DNA of 64,000 nt from Cyclaneusma minus (lineage: Eukaryota; Ascomycota; Leotiomycetes; Marthamycetales; Marthamycetaceae): positions 1,550,001-1,614,000 of the forward strand of contig JAKZHN010000006.1 in NCBI GenBank assembly GCA_037179335.1, in the 5' to 3' direction. Below, in pieces: positions 21,926-32,400 of the stretch (position 1 is the stretch's first letter; the number at the start of each line of letters is the position of its first letter). The notes below the pieces were generated by a model, which saw nothing but the letters and a program-made list of their open reading frames with translations, did no database searches and was not told the origin of the DNA. Position numbers and translations under genes: made by a program.

Positions 21926-22978
21926 ATGGCCGTCCAACAAACTATGGATCCCAAACTCTGGAGCCGACTGTCCACCGAGATGGTGGAGCAGATCCTGCTT
22001 TCCTGCATCCCCACCGGAATCAGATTCAGCCACCCCAACTTGCGCCCCGGCCAATATCACTTCACCGTCGACCCTGATCGGCGGCGGCGACCGAAATCCG
22101 CTTGTTACTTCAAAGATGAGCCAAGCACTCGTCTAGCACATTGGCACCCAAAGCCCAACCACGTGATTTCAGTCTCAAAGAGAGTCGCTGCCAAAGCCCT
22201 CCGAATACTCTGGGATGAGAACATCTTCACGTTCTTTCTCATGTCAGTGGACTCGCTGGAATTCGTGGATCCGGCACTGGACTGGCTGAAAGAGACGATC
22301 CATACTGTCAACTGCCAATACGAGGTCCTCTCAGTACCCCGTCTGTCTCTTATTCGTCACATGGCATTCGATACCGATGAATTCTTCTTACCCATCAGCG
22401 AATTCCATGATCACGCACTTGATACCGTGGTAGTAGTGTTCCCCGGGAATGATCGTGGGGGCTGTCTACTGGAAAATGTCCACCTACGTCTCGCCAGCTA
22501 CTGGTGTTCGCCGAAAGAAGGAACTGATCTTCACGGCACGGTCCCCCCAGATATGGTATGGAAACGCGGCTCAGAAGATTTCGGCGGCGCATCATGGACC
22601 CTTACCTTCCCAGAGTCATACCAAAAGTGGGCAAAGGCAATTCCTCCTTTGAAACCAGGGATTAATTTGAGATGGGAGGTGAAAATTGGTGACATAGCAG
22701 TCAAGTGCAAGAGAATAATCTTGAAGGGTGACCATACCAAGAAGACGAGCTTTGAACTTGAGGACAAGCTCAACCGGCATGTTGACGATGGCATGATGTG
22801 CTCGCAACACGAGCTGTTTGGCGGACCAAGACTGAACATGGTGTTTGAGGGAGAGGTGGAGTGGATGGACAAGAAGCAGAAAGAAGAGTATGAGAAACTG
22901 CGCAGGGTCGGAGAAGAGGACCATAGGGATCTTCCTGGCGATAAGATTATCCCTATCGAGTCTTTTATCCACGGGTAG
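21926..22978 (+). CDS. F-box-like protein, copy 2 of a tandem pair
   Basis: Single exon, 350 residues. The start chosen is the first in-frame ATG (21926); an ATG at 21944 (MDPKLW) matches the paralogue start MNPDLW equally well. The N-terminal LWSRLSTEMVEQILLSCIPT corresponds to the F-box-like helix of copy 1. Shared blocks: PDMVWKRGSEDFGGASWTLT, NMVFEGEVEWMD, KIIPIESFI. The middle part is strongly diverged, so the duplication is not recent. Same orientation as copy 1, about 670 bp apart, with related 3' flanks. The role as an SCF adaptor is inferred only. Confidence 0.7.
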   Translation: MAVQQTMDPKLWSRLSTEMVEQILLSCIPTGIRFSHPNLRPGQYHFTVDPDRRRRPKSACYFKDEPSTRLAHWHPKPNHVISVSKRVAAKALRILWDENIFTFFLMSVDSLEFVDPALDWLKETIHTVNCQYEVLSVPRLSLIRHMAFDTDEFFLPISEFHDHALDTVVVVFPGNDRGGCLLENVHLRLASYWCSPKEGTDLHGTVPPDMVWKRGSEDFGGASWTLTFPESYQKWAKAIPPLKPGINLRWEVKIGDIAVKCKRIILKGDHTKKTSFELEDKLNRHVDDGMMCSQHELFGGPRLNMVFEGEVEWMDKKQKEEYEKLRRVGEEDHRDLPGDKIIPIESFIHG

Positions 22979-23015
22979 AGTTGTGAAGGGGGAAGGAGGG
23001 GGGCGGTGGGGGGGG

Positions 23016-23080
23016 AGTATTCTCAGTCACTGGGAATATTCTTAATTATTAGGAATAGCCCTAAATATTTAGAGGGTCTA
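23016..23080. repeat. 19-bp repeat, cluster C (about 3 units)
   Basis: Units AGTCACTGGGAATATTCTT, AATTATTAGGAATAGCCCT and AAATATTTAGAGGG, in the 3' flank of F-box-like copy 2, followed by the same GGGTC(C/T)AGGGCGA-type sequence as behind copy 1. Confidence 0.6.
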
Positions 23081-23261
23081 GGGCGAAGGCAGAAGAGTGG
23101 TGATCACGAGGGGAGCAATCGGTAGCTTTTCGACATGCGCTGGTTTTACACTCATGATTCAGGAATGCGAAGATTTTCACTACCAATGCTTGAGGTTTGT
23201 TGCACACTGCCTTGTGATGACAATTTTGTGTGCTGAACTATGCGTAACCTGACGGTATCTA

Positions 23262-23372
23262 CAATTACTAAAAAGACTCTTAATTATTTGAACACTTCCT
23301 AACTACTAAAAAATATTCCTCGACATTTGGAATATTCTTGATCGCTTGGGATATTCTCATCTCCTAGAGATA
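23262..23372. repeat. 19-bp repeat, cluster D (about 5 units)
   Basis: Units include AATTATTTGAACACTTCCT, AACTACTAAAAAATATTCC, GACATTTGGAATATTCTT and GATCGCTTGGGATATTCTC. Confidence 0.55.
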
Positions 23373-23994
23373 GAGATCCCTATGTATTCAAAGGCTAAGA
23401 GCCAACAAGCTGATATGTACCAGGTACAGAGGAACTGTACCCGCGAGAGCGACCCTGTGATTGTCTGGGACGGGAGGCTGGGGTTGGATAGTTACGGGTC
23501 CACAAATTCATCTTCTCTAAAATTCACCACTTCAACATCAAGGAAGTCTCTTTCCTCCTGCTACGATTGCTCACAGCATCACAACGAGTTCGGAGTGGTT
23601 ATCTTTAAGTTCTAGACTGGTTTCACACCAAAGTTGCAGGGCCTCTAGAGGAGTTTGACACTGGCCCCAATCATCATGAGAACGGATTGCTCAAGCATAA
23701 AGGAGAGAAGCCGAAAGGAAATGTCTCCCAGTCCTAAAACTCATCGTGTGCAAGTCCCAAACTCATCACTCGCTCACATGAGTGCAAAGATTCCCTTGCT
23801 GGCAGGTGATCATTTTAGCTATGTAGTTATAAGAATGTGATCCCACCTGTCCTTTATTAAGGTTCTAAGCTGGGGGAAGTTTCATGGCTTGGGACAGCCT
23901 CACCCATAGCAGCTTCGCCTATGGAGCTTTCCCGATGGCAAATCGCTAGCATATATGCTCAAGTTAGCCGAGTGCACTAGTGGGGCGCTAGTAG
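23373..23994. other. Intergenic, no gene seen
   Basis: Small open frames (for example 23346-23615) have no motif and no paralogue. The right part is the promoter side of the gene at 24209. Confidence 0.4.
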
Positions 23995-24000
23995 ATATAA
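23995..24000 (+). promoter_or_regulatory. TATA box candidate
   Basis: TATAAA in the context GATATAAAATGG, about 210 bp before the chosen ATG at 24209. It would place transcription start near 24030 and give a 5' UTR of about 180 bp. Confidence 0.35.
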
Positions 24001-24208
24001 AATGGCACTAGTCGTTACAGAATAGCCGCCAGTTGCTACACTCTCCATGTCATCATTCTCCATCGGTCTTCTTTACAAAAGTTGTGTTCCTACAGCTACC
24101 TCGCACGCTACTTTCAAACACCAACAGCTAGCTTCAGAAGCTGCACATAATCAAGATCATTCAGAAACAAACAGCAACATCAGTAACATCAATTCAAGAA
24201 CAGCACCA

Positions 24209-24742
24209 ATGGCATCTACTCCCAGCGCAAAGGGACCACTCTCGGCCGACGTCCAGGAGCAACTGTCCGCTCTGCAGTCATCACACCGGCTTGCCGCTGC
24301 TCGAGCTACTGACGCCCGCATGAAGGTGTTGGACCTTGCATTCTCGAACCTCACCCTTGACGAAGAGATAAAGATACACCAAGAGCGCCAAAAAGTCGAA
24401 AAGGATGAGGCTGGGGACCTGGCTCTACTGGTATCATTCAAAGCTGAGCATGGAATCTCCGCTACGAGCTCACCCTCACCTTCACCCGTCCTGACTGGTA
24501 TTCCAACTGAATCTCGGATTCCACATGACCACCCCAACCCATCTGAAGCTGCTGGCTCGCGCAGCAGAGACCGTGGAAATATATCGTTTGATGACAGCAT
24601 TCTTAGCTTTGGCCCCGGTTACTCTGTGCATCATAACGCCAATAGTGGTCTTGATGCCGAGCGTTACATCGACCGGCAAGTGGAGGAAATGACTGAGGAG
24701 GAGCTGCAAGCTCTGTGGGATGGACAAGGGAAAGAAAATTAA
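24209..24742 (+). CDS. Small coiled-coil protein, copy 1 of a tandem pair
   Basis: 177 residues from ATG 24209. An upstream in-frame ATG at 24047 exists, but the paralogue at 25856 starts at the equivalent of 24209 and the bases in between look like 5' UTR. The conserved core is a charged helix: QLSALQSSHRLAAARATDAR, MKVLDLAF, TLDEEIKIHQERQKVEKDEA, matching QLAAL...TARASKARMEVLNMAF...LDEEIAVHEKRREAEDAEAG in the other copy. The C-terminus is Ser/Pro-rich and ends with an acidic helix (QVEEMTEEELQALWDGQ). Function unknown; probably cytosolic or nuclear, as there is no signal or membrane segment. A likely intron begins one base after the stop. Confidence 0.65.
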   Translation: MASTPSAKGPLSADVQEQLSALQSSHRLAAARATDARMKVLDLAFSNLTLDEEIKIHQERQKVEKDEAGDLALLVSFKAEHGISATSSPSPSPVLTGIPTESRIPHDHPNPSEAAGSRSRDRGNISFDDSILSFGPGYSVHHNANSGLDAERYIDRQVEEMTEEELQALWDGQGKEN

Positions 24743-24743
24743 G

Positions 24744-24840
24744 GTATGTTTTGCAGAGCTTCTTCAACTTGGAAGAGCTCAGCCACTAATTCTCTGCATA
24801 CTGTCTCCGTTTCCCTTCCTGCTTGCTCACTTCATCTCAG
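24744..24840 (+). other. Probable 3'-UTR intron (97 bp)
   Basis: Donor GTATGT, branch-like CCACTAAT and acceptor ATCTCAG. It is alignable with 26599-26693 behind copy 2 and with 29132-29215, so it was duplicated with the gene. Confidence 0.5.
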
Positions 24841-25855
24841 TCTACATCCAGACGTTCAGAATCTTCACTAGGTTTTACATCAACAAGTGAAGCAAGCTCT
24901 GATTTGCGCTTGCGTGGGAACTTGGAGATATTGCATGGGCTGCAGCATTGATGGTCACTTGGCAACATCCATGGTATCTAGAGGCGTTTACAAAGTGACA
25001 CGTTGCGCACAACCCACCAGGTATAGATCTGGGATTTTCGCAGGCGTTCGGCTTCTTCATTGTTTGGATCGTTCTTGACTCGGCTTTTGCCACATGTGGT
25101 GCATGAAGAAGGTACCCATTTCTATTCTCCAGCACTTGACCTTGTCCTAGCCCAGTTCCTCATTGCTCGCTCATTTTTTTCTGGCGAAACCATCTCACTG
25201 TATCCTAGGTCAGCGCTTTAAGGATGTAAATACACAGGGACATGGGAATGCACAAACAAAATCTTCTCCAACGCTTACTTTTGACGATTGATGGAAATCG
25301 TGAACGTGGAGATGGTGAAGTTGTGAATAGGGGGGAATACGCATCTCATAACGTTGTGAGTTCAAGTGATTAGGAATATTCCGAGTGTTTGGGAATATTC
25401 CAGGTGTCCGGATATGTTCAAAGTGTTTGGGAATATTTCAAGTGTCGCATATTCAAAGTATCGCCTTGCGAGACACCAGAAAGAAGCGTTGAGACACCGG
25501 ACGAATGGTACAAAGCATTTTGCAAGACTTCCCGGATTCTCTAAAGCAGGAAAGTATACTCTCCCGACTCTCATTGAATGATAACTGAGAGATGCTACAT
25601 TTGGTCGGATGGGAATGTGAACCACTAGCAACACTGATGTCGGGGATATGCACAGGAATCTCCCAGGACCAGGATGTTCCCTCCTTGCGGCCGTTATTGT
25701 CGGACCCAGTTGCAAAATAGCTGTCAGCTTCCGTGAGTCCACGTTTTCTCTTTGTCCGTCTCGTCACCTACAACATTGATCCTCCAGTTGCAGTTTGACC
25801 AAACTCCAAACAAGCAACCTTAGACTCGACTACCTACTTCAATTTCAAAGCAAGA
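24841..25855. other. Intergenic, no gene seen apart from repeat cluster E
   Basis: Includes a probable second 3'-UTR exon of copy 1 and the 5' UTR of copy 2. Minus-strand open frames in 25362-25767 have no motif. Confidence 0.4.
25363..25460. repeat. 19-bp repeat, cluster E (5 units, best preserved)
   Basis: Units in exact 19-bp phase: AGTGATTAGGAATATTCCG, AGTGTTTGGGAATATTCCA, GGTGTCCGGATATGTTCAA, AGTGTTTGGGAATATTTCA, then a shortened AGTGTCGCATATTCAA. Confidence 0.75.
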
Positions 25856-26458
25856 ATGGCGCCCTGTACCGGTTTCAACGGCCTTCCGAGCAACTTCCAA
25901 CACAAGGCGCAGCTCGCCGCCCTCGAGAATGCCTACGAACAGGCGACTGCTCGAGCTTCCAAGGCCCGCATGGAAGTACTGAACATGGCATTTGTCGACC
26001 TCCCCTTGGACGAGGAGATCGCTGTACACGAGAAACGTCGAGAGGCGGAGGATGCTGAAGCTGGCAGCCTCAGATTGCTGAAAGCCTTCAAGCTCAAGCA
26101 ACAGAACGCTCTAGCTGCCTGGGAGGACTGGAACCGCTTCGGTCGCAATGCAGCCAGATTCACTTCCAAGACCACCACCGCGGCCGCCAAAGCCACGACT
26201 GCTCCCTCAGCGCACACCTCGAAGGCTGCTACTGGCACTACGAAAGAAGGTTCAACCGGCCCCGGCGCAAGGATCCAACAACCCAACAAAGCAGGCCGCA
26301 GCCACAGCGCCTTGCCTAAGGGCAGCGCCTCTGAGCAAGCCATCCAAGGCATTCTATCTCAGCAGAAATGGACGAACGAAGAGGACAAACGTTTCAAGGC
26401 GGAATTCTACGTCGATGACCGCTACGTCAAGGAACGCCACCTCCGCCGTCATGGATGA
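25856..26458 (+). CDS. Small coiled-coil protein, copy 2 of a tandem pair
   Basis: 200 residues, ATG at 25856 after a CA-rich leader. The N-terminal helical core (about residues 15-80) is homologous to the gene at 24209. The middle is Thr/Ala/Lys-rich low complexity, and the C-terminus is FKAEFYVDDRYVKERHLRRHG. Beyond the stop, in a different frame, the bases 26500-26560 still read NADVLVERHFKDMSAK, then stop, LKAL, stop, EG. That resembles the C-terminal helix of copy 1 (ERYIDRQVEEMTEEELQALW). So the original C-terminus may have been cut off by a frameshift and later stops, and this copy may be shortened. Function unknown. Confidence 0.6.
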   Translation: MAPCTGFNGLPSNFQHKAQLAALENAYEQATARASKARMEVLNMAFVDLPLDEEIAVHEKRREAEDAEAGSLRLLKAFKLKQQNALAAWEDWNRFGRNAARFTSKTTTAAAKATTAPSAHTSKAATGTTKEGSTGPGARIQQPNKAGRSHSALPKGSASEQAIQGILSQQKWTNEEDKRFKAEFYVDDRYVKERHLRRHG

Positions 26459-26598
26459 ACTCCATCGATGTGCTGTACATCGCGGAGGGTGCCCAGAATG
26501 CTGATGTCTTGGTTGAACGGCATTTCAAGGACATGTCTGCTAAGTAGCTCAAAGCTCTTTGAGAAGGGCATATGGATGCTGAGGTGAAGGAAACTAGG

Positions 26599-26693
26599 GT
26601 ATGTTCTTTTCGTTCAAAGATTCTGGCTGTGAAAGAACTTGGCGACTAACTCCTGCGTAGTGTCTTTATGTTCTCCCTGCTTGCTTCCTCTAG
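26599..26693 (+). other. Probable 3'-UTR intron (95 bp), homologous to 24744-24840
   Basis: Donor GTATGT, branch-like CGACTAACT, acceptor CCTCTAG. The length and the internal CTAA(T/C)TC block match the intron behind copy 1. Confidence 0.5.
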
Positions 26694-27515
26694 CCAATAT
26701 TCGGGCACTCTCTAAATACTCTAGACCACAATCTGGCCAGAAGGATTTGGAGTTGGGACCCGGAGGAAAGTACGTGGCTCTCACGGACAAGGGCAATGAC
26801 CGGCGCTTTACAGCAATCATGGAATCCATGGTATCCATGGAATCCACAGCATTGTTGCTCACTCTAGTCCTAATCGGCACGAATTCAAGTCCTTCTTTTT
26901 CCGATATTTCTGATTCTTCATGGAGCATTCGCCGGCTTATTTCGTCAAATTTGGTGCTGGAGTAAATTGATCTCTATATTATGTAGTGATTCCTATAAGT
27001 ATCTCGAGTTTGTTATTACAACAGGCTTTGTATTTGACTAGGAATATTGCTAACAATAACATGATGATGCTGCATTATACTAAGCTTCCCAGTATTGTGT
27101 ATTATTAGACTTCAACTCGGCATCAATAGCACTGGTCCTGCTCCGGTAGCCGAAATAATAGCGACAGCTCCTGGAATTTTGGTAGCCCCTGGATCTTCGA
27201 CAGCTCAGGGGTCTTTGACAAGCGCTTGATCTTCGACAGCTCCTGATCCTCCAAGAGATCCTGCTTCTCACGCCATATCAACCACGACGGCGATGACAAT
27301 AAGATCTCAGCCAGGTGCAATTTAGCCGGATCCCCTCAGGTCGCCTCCAATTCTGCTACATAGGTACAAAACATGATCCCGCGCAGGTCTTCGATCAAAT
27401 GCTGACAACCTCATCATAGCTAAGCACACCGGGCCCATCTGCGGCTATCCTCGAGTACATTTCGGCTCTGACTCTCGCGTTTGAATTCGATCCAACGATC
27501 AACAGCGCAGTAACA
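26694..27515. other. Intergenic; weak coding-like relic at 27120-27320
   Basis: The plus strand from about 27130 reads an Ala/Pro/Thr-rich text (PVAEIIATAPGILVAPGSS) broken by TGA and TAG. It may be a low-complexity relic; I assign nothing. Confidence 0.25.
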
Positions 27516-27653
27516 ATGGCGGCTCCAGACGTCCCCTACATCGCCGATCCTACCAATGTGCAACCTCAAGACCTCAAAGCACACCATCATGCGAAACTTG
27601 ATCAAGATACCCACAGAGACAACGAAGATTCCCACGTGGGCGAGGAAAAATGA
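27516..27653 (+). CDS. Possible small ORF (45 residues)
   Basis: ATG in context ACAATGGCGG, frame to TGA. The product is hydrophilic, rich in His, Asp and Gln (MAAPDVPYIADP, then HHHAKLDQDTHRDNEDSH). No homologue recognised. It ends 62 bp before the MITE-like element, which may have interrupted a longer unit. Weak evidence. Confidence 0.22.
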   Translation: MAAPDVPYIADPTNVQPQDLKAHHHAKLDQDTHRDNEDSHVGEEK

Positions 27654-27714
27654 TCTCATGCCGGCTACAGCAGCCCTGCCGTTCGAAGTCCTAGCCGGAA
27701 ACCAGGGCTGGCAG

Positions 27715-28286
27715 TAGTTTAAACAGTCCAGTTTGGACCTCAAACTGAAACTGGCAGTTCAGTTTGAAGCTCAAACTGAAACTGAACTACCAGTTTGAAG
27801 CCCAAACTGGCAGTTTAGTCCGGACTGGTGGCATTTTGGGGAAAAAATTAATTAAAATAGGAATTGATTTTTTGATTTTTTAAAAGTATTTTATTTAAAT
27901 CCATTAGAGAATAATACACGTTTAAATAGAAAACAGAATTTATAAAGCTGTAATACAAAATATATCAAAATTAAAATATACATTATTGTCGAAAAAATAA
28001 ACATGGCTCGAATAAATTCGCAATTATATAATTTTCATTATCAAATATTTTTTCGGCCTTTTATTCCGGATTCAATTTATTTTATTCCCGTTTTTAAATT
28101 AAAGCTGTTTTTAAAGATTTTAGAAATATCTTTATTTAAATTTCCCCTCAAAAAAAGCCAGAATTCCGGGAAAAGGGAATTAAATTTTGAAAAACTGCAG
28201 TTTGCAAGTTCAGTTTGACCTTCAAACTGAAACTGGCAGTTTAGTCCAAGGGTCAAACTGAACTGCCAAACTGCAGTTTTAAACTA
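27715..28286. mobile_element. MITE-like element with inverted ends and AT-rich interior
   Basis: The left end TAGTTTAAAC and the right end GTTTTAAACTA are inverted repeats directly bounded by TA. Inside each end lie several palindromic units of the type CAGTTTGAAGCTCAAACTG (three on the left, two or three on the right). The middle (about 27840-28190) is very AT-rich and codes for nothing. At ~570 bp with terminal and subterminal inverted repeats it fits a non-autonomous DNA transposon. The TA could be the target duplication of a Tc1/mariner-like element. The superfamily is inferred. Confidence 0.65.
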
Positions 28287-28507
28287 CAGTCAGCTACAAA
28301 CCGTCAACTACTGCGTGCTCGTGATGGTTGCCGCCGCATTAAGCAACGTTGCGAGCCCTTACCTGATGGGACTTACAAGCGGTGCTCTCACGCGGGCCGC
28401 AACTGTTTCCGCGGAAACAGCACTCGACATCAAAAAAAAGCAGCTCGTCGTAGTCACCAACTCAGTCCAGAGGCGCAAGCTCATGAAGGGGGGCTGCTTC
28501 CCCTAGC

Positions 28508-28690
28508 GTCGACCTCCACGGCGATGTGAATACAGTCGATGCCAATCATTCTCAGGTCTCTGCGCCCAGCACCGACGCATACTCCGATATGAATGCAGTC
28601 CATGCCGCGGTTCCTCGAGTCTCTTCGTCTATCATCAACCTCTCCGACAATCTGGTCGCAATTGATGCCAATCATCTTCAGGGCTTTGCT
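28508..28690. repeat. Three degenerate ~60-75-bp tandem units
   Basis: Units share (T/C)CGA(C/T)...GA(T/C)(A/G)TGAATNCAGTC(G/C)ATGCC...TCTC and AT(T/C)GATGCCAATCAT(C/T)(T/C)TCAGG. Read on the minus strand they give MIGINCDQI, GMDCIHIGV and MIGIDCIHIAV, so the array was probably once coding. Confidence 0.45.
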
Positions 28691-28971
28691 TCCAAACAAC
28701 GCCTCGCCCTCAGCTTCCAGCTAAGTGCTTGGACTTGCTGGTTTAAAGCTCCGCTCCTTTCCCAGCTTTCTTGAAGTTCCCAAGGTCAACCACTTAGAGC
28801 TACGTCTTCGGCCTGCCATCAATGCGCAATTAAAGCAGAAATCAAGCTTCTGGTAAGTCTATTTCCAACGCTTAAACAATAGCCTTATCTATTGCAATTC
28901 CGACTGACGTTTGTGCAGGCTTGCCAATCCTTTCTTCAACCCTTCTTTACCCTTCTGTTTACTAGCCCAAA

Positions 28972-29130
28972 ATGGCGCTACCCGACAAAACGCTCAAGTT
29001 TAACGACCGCGTTCTCCTGTGTGACCAACCTTGGTCCTCCATGGAAGTGGCCCGTTTTCAGCTGGAACATTAAGATCACAGCGGTCATCTTCGACGTGAT
29101 GAGGATGGAATGGCTATGGGTGAAAGTTGA
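28972..29130 (+). pseudogene. Short degenerate gene with 5' and 3' introns
   Basis: A convincing intron (28853-28919, GTAAGT to TGTGCAG) lies just before ATG 28972. The frame MALPDKTLKFNDRVLLCDQP continues to a TAA at about 29071 and then, in frame, on to TGA 29130. Directly after comes a 3' segment alignable with the 3'-UTR introns of the genes at 24209 and 25856. The protein itself does not align clearly with those genes. A decayed relative or an unrelated small gene are both possible. Confidence 0.25.
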
Positions 29131-29131
29131 G

Positions 29132-29215
29132 GTGTGTATCTATGTCTGCAGAGCTTCTTACGCTCACCTCTCCGCCTTGAAAAGCCCAGTCACTAATTCA
29201 TTACTACGTCAATAG
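29132..29215 (+). other. Third copy of the duplicated 3'-UTR intron
   Basis: Starts GTGTGT; shares TGCAGAGCTTCTT and CAGTCACTAATTC with 24744-24840. Acceptor AATAG. Confidence 0.4.
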
Positions 29216-29471
29216 GCTCAAATTCCTGTGTCTTTTGCTTGCTGGCCTACCTATCATACGCATACACCATCCACCAGATAAATTCTCGGTCTTCTTATAG
29301 AAGTTTTTCTCGTCGAAACCCAGACCGGTCAGGATGTCACAGTAGAGGTCCCGGAAGGGCCGTTGCAAAGTGGCGGTCAAATATATAAATTAATTGTGAG
29401 CCAGCAAGAATAATCCCTATGCGCAGATTTTTTATAGAAACTGCGTGCTGATTAAGCTATTAGCTACGCTA

Positions 29472-29493
29472 GGCCCATGGCGAAGCCATGGCC
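29472..29493. repeat. GC-rich hairpin at the left edge of the AT-rich block
   Basis: GGCCCATGGC-GAA-GCCATGGCC forms a near-perfect 9-bp stem with a GAA loop. Confidence 0.7.
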
Positions 29494-32400
29494 GTTTCCA
29501 AGGATTTCTATTATATTATGCTCCCTTTTTTCCGGGGCTTGCTTTGAAATTTCCAAAAACAGCTGTTTATAAATTTATTGAATTTCAAAAAAAGTAGCTC
29601 TTTCGATTTCGAATTATAGATCTATTCGTCTATTAAAATTCTGCAAAAATGAAAGAAATTTATTTATTTATTTATATTTATTAGCGTTTTAATTTGCTAT
29701 TTTTTAAATAACATTGATTTTAGGGCTTACGATATTTATAGTATTTATTTATATTTATTAATATTTTAATTTGCTATTTTTTTAAATAGCAAGAATTTTA
29801 AAGCTTATAATACTTGTAAAAATATTTTTAATAATTGGTAATTTTATTGTATTTTTAATATTTAATATTGGAAATTTGTATTAAAACAATTGATAGTAAT
29901 TATATTATGGTTGAAATATCTATATTAAAAAAAATCGATAATAATTATTAGGGCATTTATATAGCTATGCTTATATTAGAAAAAAAGCGTATTAAAATTG
30001 CATTGTAATTAAAAAAAAATTAATAGCCAATCGGAAATTTTTGCAAAGCCTATAAAATTGCTATAGAAAAGTTTAAAAAAAAAAAAAAAACACTGCAAAT
30101 TTGGGCTAATATTTTTATATAAACGTTAATAATAGCCTTTATTTTTGCTATAATTTAATGGTATTTTTTAATAAAAATAATAAATTTAACAATTTTAAAT
30201 TTGGAAATATTTGAAAATGTTTTTTTTAATTGCGCCCGGTTTATGGTATCAGTATTAAATGGTTATTTATTCAATTTAAATAGCCATTTTTTTATTTTGA
30301 ATATTGGCTTTTAAAATTTTATATTTATTGAAATTGCCTATTGCTTTGGCTTTAATTGTATTAAAAGTTTTATAAAATTTAACAATATTATTTTTATAAT
30401 AGCCTTTTCTTTATTATAATATATAATATATATTTTAATTTAAAAAGTAAAAGCAATATTTATTTATAGTTAAGCGCTTTTTTAGCAACTCAATCTTTTG
30501 GCTGTATTTTTTAAATTTTATTTTCAAATGCTATATAAAATCGATATTTTATTAATTAATTTATTAGATATTTTAAAGGGATTTTAAAAAATGCCTTGCG
30601 AGTTTATTTATTTTTCGAAAAAAAAAATATTAAAAAATATATTATAATAAGCTTTATTTGAATTTTAATTATTTTATTTAATTTGGTAAAATTTGGTAAA
30701 ATTTGGTAATAATTAATAGAAAGTAATTTTTCAATTTATTTGGCAATTAATTGGCCCGGGTTATAAAATTATTTAAATTTGTTTATTTGCTATTCTTTTC
30801 AATTTCTAGAAATTTATTAGTTTTTAGCCGGGATTCGCGGATATTTTGCTATAATTAATTTGGTATCTTTTTTTATATTAAAGTATTAATTGTATTATAG
30901 GAATTTTATAATTGGCCAATTAATTTTTGGACTATGCTTATTTTAAAAGCATTTTTAAATTTAAGCAATATTAAATATTGAGCTTATTATTTTTATTATT
31001 AGCGAAAATATAAATTAATAATAACTTTATATTTGTAATTATAGTATTTCGCTTGGCTTTTGATAGCTTTTTATATTTCTTATTTATAATTTTCTTAATT
31101 GCAATCTTCTTTTTTAATAATAGCATTTATTATTTAAATCCAATTTTCTTTGCTTTCGAAATTAGAGATGCCTATTATAATATTTGCGCTTGCTTTTAAT
31201 TTCAAAAAATTCGCAATAACTGCAAATAATTTGCTTTATTGCAATTGGGCTCGGCGCATTTGGTAATTTTTTTATCCCGAAATTGCTTATTTTTTAATTT
31301 AGCCAAATTTTGCTTTTAATTCTTTTTAACTGCTTTATATATTTTATAATTATTTAATGCTATAAAACTATAATAAATATTAAATGCAATTTAAAAATTA
31401 ATTGGATTATTAAAATTAGCATTAAAATATTTAATAATTAATTGGTATTTAAATTATTTTTATTTTTAATTATTAATTGCTGCATAGTATTTTTTATATT
31501 TTACAGTATTTAAAAAACTGCCTGGCTATTTAAAATTAATAATTATTTAATACAATATTTATAGCGTTGCTGTGAATTTAATAAATAAATAAATAATTTA
31601 TAAATATATATTTGTTTATTTTATTAATTATTTAATAACGCTATTTATTGCCGCAGTATTTTATATAAAATAAAATAAAAGTTTTATTTATACTTATATT
31701 AGTATTGGATAAAGCAGCTTAATAATAAATAAATTATAAAATGGCTTTAATAAAGCTGCGGATTTTATTTATTTTATAAAGCGGCGTATAATGGTATAGC
31801 AGATTATAAAATTAAAATAGGATATAAAAATAGCGGCGAAAAATATATATATATAAAGATATTATAAAAATATGTGCGAAAATAGGTGTTTTAGCGCGGT
31901 TGATTTAATTATTAGCGTATTAATTTAGGATTTAAAGATTTTTTTAAAAATTAGCTTTATTTTAAATAGCTGCTATTATAATTAATTTATCATTATTAAA
32001 AATTATTTAAATAGCAATATTTTTGCTTTTATTTATTAGAATAGGTTTTGGTATATTTAATATGGATATTAATCCAGAGTTAAATTATGGTATTGCTAGT
32101 TTATTAAATAAATAAATAATAGAATGCCTAATATTAAACTTTAAAGGATTTTAATTTAATAGGATTTTAAAAATGGAATTTGTTTACTAATTTTGCTATA
32201 TTAATAATTTTTTTATTTGGCTTTTAAATATTTTTATAATTGGCGTATTTTTTTAATTTAATATAATAGTATAATGGTTTTTTGCTTTTTTTTCAATTAT
32301 ATATTTTAGGGCTTTAATATTATATTTTTTATTATATCTTTTTTTGAAAATTTAGGTATAAAGCATTGCGATTTTATAATTGGTTTATATATTTTTTTAA

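Noticed and set aside
25363..25460. CRISPR-like array
   Set aside because: Units are contiguous without unique spacers and the genome is fungal; it is a degenerate minisatellite.
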